A DNA stretch of 10,560 bases from an uncultured Roseburia sp. GTDB lineage: Bacteria; Bacillota; Clostridia; Lachnospirales; Lachnospiraceae. How positions within the stretch are numbered: position 1 is the stretch's first letter; every line of letters starts with the position of its first letter. Below are positions 5,986 through 10,560 of this stretch, in pieces. Made by a program: the position numbers and the translations under genes. The notes beneath the pieces are model-generated. The model made no database searches. It saw only the letters and a list, made by a program, of their open reading frames with translations, and had not been told where the DNA came from. The stretch covers positions 1 to 10,560 of the forward strand of contig CAMTDY010000098.1 of assembly GCA_947070915.1 (NCBI GenBank), given 5' to 3'.

Positions 5986-6375
5986 ATGAAAATAGCAGTA
6001 GCATATGATGAGGAAGGACAGGTATTCCAGCATTTTGGACATACGGAAAAATTTAAGATTTTTGAATTTGGAGAGAGCGGTCTCGTAAATACGATGGTAG
6101 TGGATACCAATGGAACAGGACATGAGGCTATCGCCGGATTTCTCGCAAAAGGAAATGTGAAGGTACTGATCTGCGGGGGAATTGGTGAAGGGGCCATGAT
6201 GGCACTCAGTGAGGAAGGAATCCTGGTGGTGCCAGGGGTAACTGGTGATGCTGACAGAGCAGTGGCAGACTTTTTAAAAGGAATACTTGAGACAGATAAT
6301 ACCCCCAACTGCGACCATCACGGTGAGGGACATACCTGTGGCGGCGGTTGCGGAGGGTGCCACGGATGTCATTGA
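5986..6375 (+). CDS. NifX/NifB-family metal-cluster-binding protein with Cys/His-rich tail
   Basis: The start at 5986 is chosen because AAGGAAGGA lies just upstream and because the product then begins MKIAVAYDEEG, the usual family start; an in-frame start at 5932 lies almost on the promoter and adds unrelated residues. The 129-residue protein has the dinitrogenase iron-molybdenum cofactor biosynthesis domain over about residues 1-102, with HFGHTEKFKIFE (16-27), GGIGEGAMMAL (64-74) and a final helix around GDADRAV (87-93). The last 21 residues form a tail of Gly, Cys and His: Cys109, 118, 122, 125 and 128 with six or so histidines, suited to binding a metal ion or cluster. Proteins of this type are common in anaerobes that do not fix nitrogen, and no nif gene is visible here. 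The role is probably carriage or sensing of a metal cluster in the cytoplasm; the specific metal is unknown. It is a single-gene unit. Confidence 0.92.
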   Translation: MKIAVAYDEEGQVFQHFGHTEKFKIFEFGESGLVNTMVVDTNGTGHEAIAGFLAKGNVKVLICGGIGEGAMMALSEEGILVVPGVTGDADRAVADFLKGILETDNTPNCDHHGEGHTCGGGCGGCHGCH

Positions 6376-6418
6376 GCCAAGTGAAGGAGCGATGAACTTC
6401 CGTATATACGAACGATAA

Positions 6419-6445
6419 CTCCCCGGCTGTCCGGGGAGATTTTTG
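6419..6445 (+). terminator. Intrinsic terminator of the NifX-like gene
   Basis: CTCCCCGG (6419-6426) pairs with CCGGGGAG (6431-6438) around the tetraloop CTGT, followed by ATTTTTG. It lies 44 bases after the NifX-like stop and eight bases before the end of the convergent methyltransferase gene. The T-run faces the plus direction only. Confidence 0.92.
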
Positions 6446-6452
6446 ACGGGGG

Positions 6453-7724
6453 TCACTCGTTTCGGAGATTTATTTCCGATAGTAAAATATCTACACCCAA
6501 ACTTCTTTCATCGGATGATTCCATGACTTCACAGGGCTTCCATAGATATGAAGTTCTTAGTTGTATTGTCAGTGCAGAGGCCTCTGGGTGCTCCTGCATT
6601 CTGGGAATTTCCTGGGGGATGAGAACTTCCCATGTTCCTGTCAGAGTACTGGCGTTAATAATCTCGGTCTGTGGTTTTCTGCCCTCCACACAGACCGACA
6701 CCTCACAATTTCCTTTGTGGGAGATCACTTCTGCGGGCAGGGTATATGGAATCTCTGCCACCGCTGCCCCTGCTGTGGCAAGTATACGGAATGTGCTTGT
6801 TACAGCAGAAGTCCAGGCGTGTTTCACACCATCAGCTGTCTCTTCTTCCCAGAACCCTTCTGTCAGCTCATAAGATTGGTAATTCAGTATACCGAGATGA
6901 TCCTTTTGTACCGCAAGGCAGTATTTCGCTGGATGTCTCGCCACGAATTGAAGTTCCGTCCTCAGGGGATTATAGAGCGCCTCTGCCGTGGCGGGTTTAA
7001 AGAACAAGTCTCCGGCAAGATCATTTCTTACAAAAAATGCGTTGCAGCCCCGCAGGTCCGTTCCCACTAGCTGATAGCCCTTTTTTCTTCCCAGTATTTC
7101 AAAGGCTTTTAATGAGGCACCATGCCAGTCTGTCCCATCCCAGACATGATCAGCATGATAAGCCTGTTTCCAATCCAGATCCGGCGGGAATTTTCCATTG
7201 TATTCTGTAATAACGACCCTGGGGTTGACTGTCTCAATGTTTTCCCAAACATAGAGATCATTTCCGTCGATATCAATGGACAGAAGATCGATCTCTCCTG
7301 TGAATCCTGCCTCATCGAATAGGTGATTAATATTGTCTTTTGTTATAAATGCGTTTACTACTTTCAACTGCCCATTTTCGATCACTGGGCGAAACTTCAA
7401 AGCAATTTCCTCGTAATACTCCCGGGATCCCTCCAGCCAAAGTCCCCGCCAGCCATAGTATAACAGCAAATGGCAGTTACTCTCCAGTCCATCCTGAACG
7501 CCAAATTCGATAAATGTTTTATTTGTCGTTCCAATTCTCTTAAAAATCTCATGTATGATGCCATCCTCGTCATTTTGAGAATAGACCTTATACCCATATG
7601 GCTCCAGAGCTTTTTTATTCCGCATCCGCTCTCTTGCCAGATCATCCCAACAAAATCCATTTTCAATAACTCCTGAAAATCTCACCTCCAGCGGTTTGTC
7701 AAAAGTATCCTTTTTATCAAACAT
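6453..7724 (-). CDS. FkbM-like SAM methyltransferase with C-terminal beta-rich domain
   Basis: The 423-residue product has an N-terminal segment YSQNDEDGIIHEIF (48-61), of the kind that precedes FkbM-type methyltransferase domains. The SAM-binding glycine motif follows, FIEFGVQDGLESN (71-83), then an acidic end of the next strand (LWLEGS, 95-100) and LLSIDIDGNDLYVW (147-160), matching the DxDGxD motif of this group. From about residue 285 the protein changes to a beta-rich region ending WKPCEV...SSDERSLGVDI (395-412). I know a similar 'sDpRxLGvxv' ending from sugar- and glycan-modifying enzymes, so this may be a carbohydrate-associated sandwich domain. The likely job is methylation of a glycan or a small molecule, but the substrate is not visible. 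There is no signal or membrane helix. A GAGAGG about ten bases before the ATG and a near-consensus promoter support the start. No glycosyltransferase neighbours are present, which is unusual for the family. Confidence 0.82.
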   Translation of the reverse strand: MFDKKDTFDKPLEVRFSGVIENGFCWDDLARERMRNKKALEPYGYKVYSQNDEDGIIHEIFKRIGTTNKTFIEFGVQDGLESNCHLLLYYGWRGLWLEGSREYYEEIALKFRPVIENGQLKVVNAFITKDNINHLFDEAGFTGEIDLLSIDIDGNDLYVWENIETVNPRVVITEYNGKFPPDLDWKQAYHADHVWDGTDWHGASLKAFEILGRKKGYQLVGTDLRGCNAFFVRNDLAGDLFFKPATAEALYNPLRTELQFVARHPAKYCLAVQKDHLGILNYQSYELTEGFWEEETADGVKHAWTSAVTSTFRILATAGAAVAEIPYTLPAEVISHKGNCEVSVCVEGRKPQTEIINASTLTGTWEVLIPQEIPRMQEHPEASALTIQLRTSYLWKPCEVMESSDERSLGVDILLSEINLRNE

Positions 7725-7766
7725 ATATCAAATACCTCTCTTCAATATATTTTGGTACAAATTAAT

Positions 7767-7794
7767 ATTATAATATGACGGTGTGGTTTGTCAA
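7767..7794 (-). promoter_or_regulatory. Promoter of the methyltransferase gene
   Basis: On the minus strand TTGACA (7794-7789) and TATAAT (7772-7767) are both perfect consensus boxes, 16 bases apart. Transcription would start near 7760, leaving a leader of about 36 bases. The palindrome at 7784-7798 covers the -35 box. Confidence 0.85.
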
Positions 7795-7798
7795 ACCA
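7784..7798. promoter_or_regulatory. Palindrome over the -35 box, candidate operator
   Basis: TGGTTTG and CAAACCA are perfect seven-base arms around one base. The element fully contains the -35 hexamer of the methyltransferase promoter, so a bound dimeric repressor would block RNA polymerase. The regulator is unknown. Confidence 0.5.
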
Positions 7799-7850
7799 AA
7801 GGACAGTGTCTCCCAAACGAATTCTGGATGAATCTGTAACTGGGAATTTC

Positions 7851-7908
7851 AGAAAATAAAACAGAGGCTGTGCACGGTGTAGACACCAGATGCAGAAGCC
7901 CCTGTTTT
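7851..7908 (-). terminator. Complex hairpin with T-rich tail
   Basis: Three nested pairings occur. AAAACAG (7858-7864) pairs with CTGTTTT (7902-7908). GGCT (7866-7869) pairs with AGCC (7897-7900). GGTGT (7877-7881) with ACACC (7883-7887) lies at the tip, though the tip loop must open slightly. TGCA on both sides adds a further pairing. On the minus strand the stem ends CTGTTTTATTTTCT, a usable termination tail. The plus side has a poorer tail (GTTTGATATT). A terminator between two divergent genes is unexpected unless a transcript unit lies between them. Confidence 0.6.
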
Positions 7909-7980
7909 GTTTGATATTATAAGGAAAAATGTGGTCAAATGCAGCAGTTCTATCATGATTGCTATTCGCCACTGATAGAA
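7851..7980 (-). ncRNA. Candidate small RNA or leader attenuator, about 120-130 nt
   Basis: A strong minus-strand promoter (7985-8013) is followed by about 120 bases without a plausible ORF, ending in a complex hairpin with a T-rich tail (7851-7908). Near the 5' end TTCTATCA (7980-7973) and TGATAGAA (7955-7948) are perfect eight-base complements around a 17-base loop. GTGG inside that loop could pair with CCAC downstream (7934-7931), giving a possible short pseudoknot. I do not recognise it as 6S, SRP, RNase P, tmRNA or a known riboswitch. It may be an independent sRNA. It could also be a terminator-controlled leader of the methyltransferase gene, which lies downstream on the same strand. The structures are read by eye, not folded, and the first stem may start slightly before the true transcript start. 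Confidence 0.45.
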
Positions 7981-7984
7981 TGCC

Positions 7985-8013
7985 ATCATATCCTACTATC
8001 TGCATAAAGTCAA
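7985..8013 (-). promoter_or_regulatory. Promoter of the candidate RNA
   Basis: On the minus strand TTGACT (8013-8008) and TATGAT (7990-7985) are 17 bases apart. The predicted start is near 7978. No start codon with a ribosome binding site follows before the hairpin at 7908. Confidence 0.65.
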
Positions 8014-8111
8014 TAGGTGGACAGTAAGACCTTGAAACGTTACAAATTACGATAAAATATATTAAAAACAAAAGAGTTTTATTGTTTTTTGTTTATTTTC
8101 TAAAGTGGCTA

Positions 8112-8140
8112 TGGACGAGGAAGAAAATAAGTGCTATACT
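8112..8140 (+). promoter_or_regulatory. Promoter of the regulator-panD-coaBC operon
   Basis: TGGACG (8112-8117, four of six consensus) and TATACT (8135-8140) are 17 bases apart, with TGC before the -10 as an extended element. Transcription would start near 8147, giving a short leader of about 27 bases with GGAGAG before the ATG at 8174. Confidence 0.6.
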
Positions 8141-8173
8141 ATGAGGGATTTGATTTGTAATGGAGAGATTGTT

Positions 8174-8623
8174 ATGAAAAATGACCAGTTGGATGCCATA
8201 GACAAACAGATAATTGAGATTTTGGAAAAAGATGCCAGAACTCCGGTCAAGGACATTGCCCAGGCGGTATTTCTCACGGCGCCGGCGGTGTCGGCGAGGA
8301 TCAATCATCTTGTAAATGAGAAGTACATTACCGGGTTTCATGCGAGCCTGAACCCGGAACTTTTGGGATATCATATCAAGGCATTTATAAATCTGGAAGT
8401 TGAGCCGAAAGATAAAAAGGACTTTTATCCATTTATCAAAGACTGTCCTAATGTGATCGAATGCAACTGTGTCACAGGGGATTATTCCATGCTGCTGGAA
8501 GTTCAGTTTAGGAGCACGATGGAGCTGGATCAGTTTATCGGTGAACTCCAGATCTATGGAAGAACAAAGACATTGATCGTATTTTCTACATGTATCGATC
8601 ATCGGGAAGTAAGTGTAAAATAA
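8174..8623 (+). CDS. Lrp/AsnC-family transcriptional regulator
   Basis: The 149-residue product begins LDAIDKQIIEILEKDART, the standard first helices of Lrp/AsnC proteins. The winged helix-turn-helix covers about residues 6-55, and the recognition part is VFLTAPAVSARINHL. A C-terminal RAM effector domain (about 66-143) contains VTGDYSMLLEV (100-110), the family signature for ligand-dependent oligomerisation. The start at 8174 follows GGAGAG at 8162-8167; longer in-frame forms starting at 8105 would overlap the promoter and are rejected. Members bind DNA as dimers to hexadecamers and usually respond to amino acids. As first gene of an apparent operon with panD and coaBC, it could link amino-acid supply to coenzyme A synthesis, or regulate itself, or simply be a global regulator. 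No clear binding site was found by eye. Confidence 0.92.
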   Translation: MKNDQLDAIDKQIIEILEKDARTPVKDIAQAVFLTAPAVSARINHLVNEKYITGFHASLNPELLGYHIKAFINLEVEPKDKKDFYPFIKDCPNVIECNCVTGDYSMLLEVQFRSTMELDQFIGELQIYGRTKTLIVFSTCIDHREVSVK

Positions 8624-8651
8624 GATTTTGGGAAGTGTAAAGTAAGGTTTT
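8611..8651 (+). repeat. Imperfect tandem duplication across the regulator's stop codon
   Basis: Bases 8611-8629 and 8633-8651 match at 17 of 19 positions with a 22-base period. Each copy contains the codons for Val-Lys followed by TAA, so the end of the regulator gene appears duplicated into the spacer before panD. Both differences are A to G. Confidence 0.65.
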
Positions 8652-8666
8652 TACAGGAGGGAAGCT

Positions 8667-9050
8667 ATGAATATTACGATGTTAAAGGGAAAGATTCATC
8701 GCGCCACTGTTGTGCAGGCAGAGTTAAATTACGTAGGGAGTATCACGGTGGATCCGGCGCTTATGGAAGCAGCAGGTATTCTGGAGTATGAGATGGTTCA
8801 GATCGTGGATGTGGAGAATGGAAGCCGGTTTGAGACCTATACCATAGCGGGAGAGAAGAATTCCGGCATGATCTGCCTGAATGGCGCTGCGGCGAGACAG
8901 GTTCAGGTGGGGGATCATATTATCATCATGGCATATTGCGAGATGACGCCGGAGGAAGCGAAAAGCCACCGGCCCAAGGTAGTTTTTGTGGATGATGATA
9001 ATAAGGTGAAAAGAATTTCTTCCTATGAAAAACATGGGCAGCTAAATTAA
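8667..9050 (+). CDS. panD: Aspartate 1-decarboxylase
   Basis: PanD decarboxylates L-aspartate to beta-alanine, the amine half of pantothenate, in the cytoplasm. The 127-residue length is typical. The self-cleavage site is plain: Tyr22-Val-Gly24-Ser25 within LNYVGSITVD, where Ser25 becomes the pyruvoyl cofactor after the chain splits into beta and alpha subunits. Lys9, Arg54 and Tyr58, active-site residues in the well-studied E. coli enzyme, are at the same positions, and LNGAAARQV (70-78) is the conserved core. CAGGAGGG shortly before the ATG supports the start. It begins 43 bases after the regulator and ends 33 bases before coaBC. panB and panC, which usually accompany it, are not in the window, so pantoate synthesis and ligation are encoded elsewhere or pantoate/pantothenate is imported. 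Confidence 0.97.
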   Translation: MNITMLKGKIHRATVVQAELNYVGSITVDPALMEAAGILEYEMVQIVDVENGSRFETYTIAGEKNSGMICLNGAAARQVQVGDHIIIMAYCEMTPEEAKSHRPKVVFVDDDNKVKRISSYEKHGQLN

Positions 9051-9083
9051 AGAAATGAATAATTTAAGAAGAGGGGCGGCAGA

Positions 9084-10271
9084 ATGTTAAAGGGAAAGAC
9101 GGTAGTACTTGGAGTGACGGGAAGTATTGCGGCATATAAGATGGCGAATCTTACCAGTATGCTCACTAAGCTCCGCTGTGATGTCCACGTGATCATGACA
9201 AAAAATGCTACCAATATTATTAATCCAATCGCTTTTGAGACTCTTACGGGGCATAAGTGCCTTGTGGATACATTTGACAGGAATTTTAATTATAATATAG
9301 AGCATGTGGCGTTGGGCGAAAAGGCAGACCTGATGCTGGTGGCGCCGGCTTCTGCCGATGTGATCGGAAAGCTGGCGGGAGGCATTGCGGACGATATGCT
9401 GACGACGACGGCGCTTGCCTGCCAATGCCGTATCCTGGTGGCGCCGGCGATGAACACACGTATGTATGAGAATCCCATTGTGCAGAATAATCTGCAGAAA
9501 CTGAGGGAATTCGGCATGGAAGTGATCGAGCCGGATACCGGTATCCTTGCCTGCAAGGAGGTGGGGAAGGGGAAACTTCCTTCGGAAGAGATCCTGATGG
9601 AATACGTTTTAAGGGAAATTCATCTGGAAAAGGATCTGAAAGGAAAGAAAGTACTGGTTACAGCCGGAGCTACCCGTGAGGCCATCGATCCGGTGCGTTT
9701 CATTACCAATCATTCTACCGGGAAGATGGGATATGCACTGGCAAAGGTCGCCATGTACCGTGGGGCTGAGGTGATGCTGGTAAGTGCACCGACGCAGCTG
9801 CCGCCCCCGATCTGTGTGAAACTGGTCCAGGTGGAGAGTGCCGAAGAAATGTTCCGTGAAGTGAAAAAAATGGCACCGGATATGGATATCATTATCAAGG
9901 CGGCGGCGGTGGCGGATTTTACTCCGATGGAATACCACGAGGAGAAGATCAAGAAAAAGGATGGGGACAGCACATTGGAGTTAAAGCGCACCCAGGATAT
10001 TCTTGCGTACCTTGGCGCCCGCCGCAGGCAGGGGCAGTATATCTGTGGTTTTTCTATGGAGACGGAAAATATGATAGAAAACTCACAGCAGAAGCTGAAG
10101 GAAAAACAGGTGGACCTGATCGTTGCCAATAATCTGAACACGGAGGGGGCCGGTTTTGGCTCTGATACGAACATTGTCACACTGATCATGGAGGAGGGAG
10201 TGGTTGAGCTTCCCTGCATGTCAAAGGAAGAGGTGGCAGCAACGATCTTTGATGTGATCGTAAAGAAATAA
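9084..10271 (+). CDS. coaBC: Bifunctional phosphopantothenoylcysteine synthetase/decarboxylase
   Basis: CoaBC performs two consecutive steps of coenzyme A synthesis: CTP-dependent joining of cysteine to 4'-phosphopantothenate, then FMN-dependent decarboxylation to 4'-phosphopantetheine. The 395-residue length is normal. The N-terminal CoaC half (about 1-180) has GSIAAYK (13-19), His74 in NIEHVAL as the active-site histidine, PAMN (121-124) and GILACKEVGKGKLP (153-166) with the reactive Cys157 of the substrate flap. The C-terminal CoaB half (about 187-395) has VTAGATREAID (192-202), FITNHSTGKMG (206-216) with Asn209, and the lysine-rich KIKKK (288-292) of the CTP-binding loop. A GAGGGG about eight bases before the ATG supports the start. 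It follows panD by 33 bases and ends at a double-hairpin terminator. No residue looks missing. Confidence 0.97.
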   Translation: MLKGKTVVLGVTGSIAAYKMANLTSMLTKLRCDVHVIMTKNATNIINPIAFETLTGHKCLVDTFDRNFNYNIEHVALGEKADLMLVAPASADVIGKLAGGIADDMLTTTALACQCRILVAPAMNTRMYENPIVQNNLQKLREFGMEVIEPDTGILACKEVGKGKLPSEEILMEYVLREIHLEKDLKGKKVLVTAGATREAIDPVRFITNHSTGKMGYALAKVAMYRGAEVMLVSAPTQLPPPICVKLVQVESAEEMFREVKKMAPDMDIIIKAAAVADFTPMEYHEEKIKKKDGDSTLELKRTQDILAYLGARRRQGQYICGFSMETENMIENSQQKLKEKQVDLIVANNLNTEGAGFGSDTNIVTLIMEEGVVELPCMSKEEVAATIFDVIVKK

Positions 10272-10279
10272 ATAATAAG

Positions 10280-10298
10280 TAAAGACTTGAGGTCTTTA
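10280..10298 (+). terminator. Small hairpin after coaBC
   Basis: TAAAGAC (10280-10286) and GTCTTTA (10292-10298) form a seven-pair stem with a five-base loop directly after the coaBC stop. It has no T-run of its own and probably only stabilises the transcript end ahead of the main terminator. Confidence 0.4.
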
Positions 10299-10306
10299 TC
10301 AGATAC

Positions 10307-10336
10307 AAAAAACGACTGCCGCGGCAGCCGTTTTTT
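10307..10336. terminator. Bidirectional terminator between coaBC and veg
   Basis: AAAAAACG, CTGC and their complements GCAG, CGTTTTTT form a long stem around CGCG, with a T-run at either end depending on strand. The one non-Watson-Crick position (10315 with 10328) is an A-C mismatch in the plus transcript but a G-U pair in the minus transcript, so the structure is best for the minus-strand veg gene. It serves both convergent genes. Confidence 0.9.
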
Positions 10337-10372
10337 GCTGAGAAAAGTAAATCGTATGAGAAAAGTGCTTTG

Positions 10373-10560
10373 TTATGCTTTACAAAGCGTTATTTGAACA
10401 TCCTTTGTCAATACATCTGTGTAGCTGTATGAGATCGTCTGGCTTGTATTCTCAAGCTCATTTTTTACTGTGATCAGGAATATACTTGGGAATGTTTCCG
10501 TGATAACACCTTCTGTAACGTCTACTTTATGTCTTCCTAAGTTACAACGTATAACTACTC
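10373..10560 (-). CDS. veg: Veg family protein, 5' end cut off by the window
   Basis: Reading the minus strand from the window edge gives an open frame of 61 codons ending in TAA at 10375-10373, with no start codon because the beginning lies beyond the window. The residues GRHKVDVTEGVITETFPSIF and later TISYSYTDVLTKDV match the Veg family of Bacillota, in which 'GR.K...GxIxxTYPSIF' and 'SYSYxDVLT' are the conserved blocks. Veg is a small protein of about 80-90 residues, so roughly the last two-thirds is present. In Bacillus subtilis it is highly expressed and has been linked to biofilm matrix gene expression; its molecular action is unclear. It converges on coaBC and shares the terminator at 10307-10336. 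The identification rests on recalled motifs, not a search. Confidence 0.88.
   Translation of the reverse strand, partial: VVIRCNLGRHKVDVTEGVITETFPSIFLITVKNELENTSQTISYSYTDVLTKDVQITLCKA

Noticed and set aside
7742..8071. 109-codon minus-strand ORF in the intergenic region
   Set aside because: It has no ribosome binding site, a low-complexity composition, and runs through promoters and the complex hairpin. The RNA interpretation fits better.
7725..8173. Known riboswitch or T-box in the divergent gap
   Set aside because: I saw no T-box sequence, purine, SAM or other known aptamer consensus; the structure is reported only as an unassigned candidate.
8093..8602. 169-codon minus-strand ORF over the Lrp-like gene
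   Set aside because: It is a shadow of a clear Lrp/AsnC gene, with no ribosome binding site or domain.
1..10560. CRISPR array, toxin-antitoxin pair, phage or defence island
   Set aside because: No regularly spaced repeats, no transposase or integrase, and no recognised defence gene beyond one ambiguous alkyltransferase-like protein.

Overview
The window reads as the end of a draft-assembly contig from a low-to-mid GC, Gram-positive anaerobe of the class Clostridia, most likely Lachnospiraceae. That placement is inference. It rests on the gene set (a Veg-family protein, a DUF4474-type protein, a PurF paralogue starting Met-Gly-Gly, panD next to coaBC, and a NifX-like protein with a Cys/His-rich tail), on strong AGGAGG-type ribosome binding sites, and on TTGACA/TATAAT promoters that often carry an extended -10. 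No tRNA, rRNA, CRISPR array, transposase or phage gene is visible. The first 43 bases are not genomic: they are a Nextera sequencing adapter with what looks like an i7 index.

Layout, left to right. 44-825: a promoter, a doubtful 30-codon ORF, a short hypothetical gene (337-552), a hairpin terminator and a second promoter. 826-2200 (+): a three-helix membrane protein of unknown function, then a strikingly AT-rich gene resembling the DNA-binding core of O6-methylguanine methyltransferases. A 9-bp perfect hairpin separates these from a minus-strand pair (4154-2313): a membrane-anchored DUF4474-type protein followed 12 bases later by a calcineurin-like metallophosphoesterase. 4245-5727 (-): a monocistronic PurF-like protein with its own promoter, leader hairpin and terminator; its glutaminase site appears destroyed while the PRPP loop is intact. 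Divergent from it, 5895-6445 (+) is a promoter-gene-terminator unit for a small NifX-like metal-cluster-binding protein. 6453-7724 (-): an FkbM-like SAM methyltransferase with a C-terminal beta-rich domain. 7725-8173 is a 449-base intergenic region holding the methyltransferase promoter, a palindrome over its -35 box, and, further upstream on the same strand, a second near-consensus promoter that ends about 120 bases later in a complex hairpin with a T-rich tail. This is a candidate small RNA or leader attenuator. 8112-10336 (+): an Lrp/AsnC regulator, aspartate decarboxylase (panD) and CoaBC, closely spaced and probably one operon. The right edge holds the 3' part of a minus-strand veg gene that converges on coaBC and shares a terminator with it.

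How they work together: PanD makes beta-alanine for pantothenate, and CoaBC converts 4'-phosphopantothenate to 4'-phosphopantetheine, so the right-hand operon feeds coenzyme A synthesis, with an amino-acid-responsive regulator as its first gene. The remaining genes are mostly single units without a shared pathway. I see no complete new defence or mobile system. The best leads are the candidate RNA at 7851-7980, the glutaminase-dead PurF paralogue and the AT-rich alkyltransferase-like gene.
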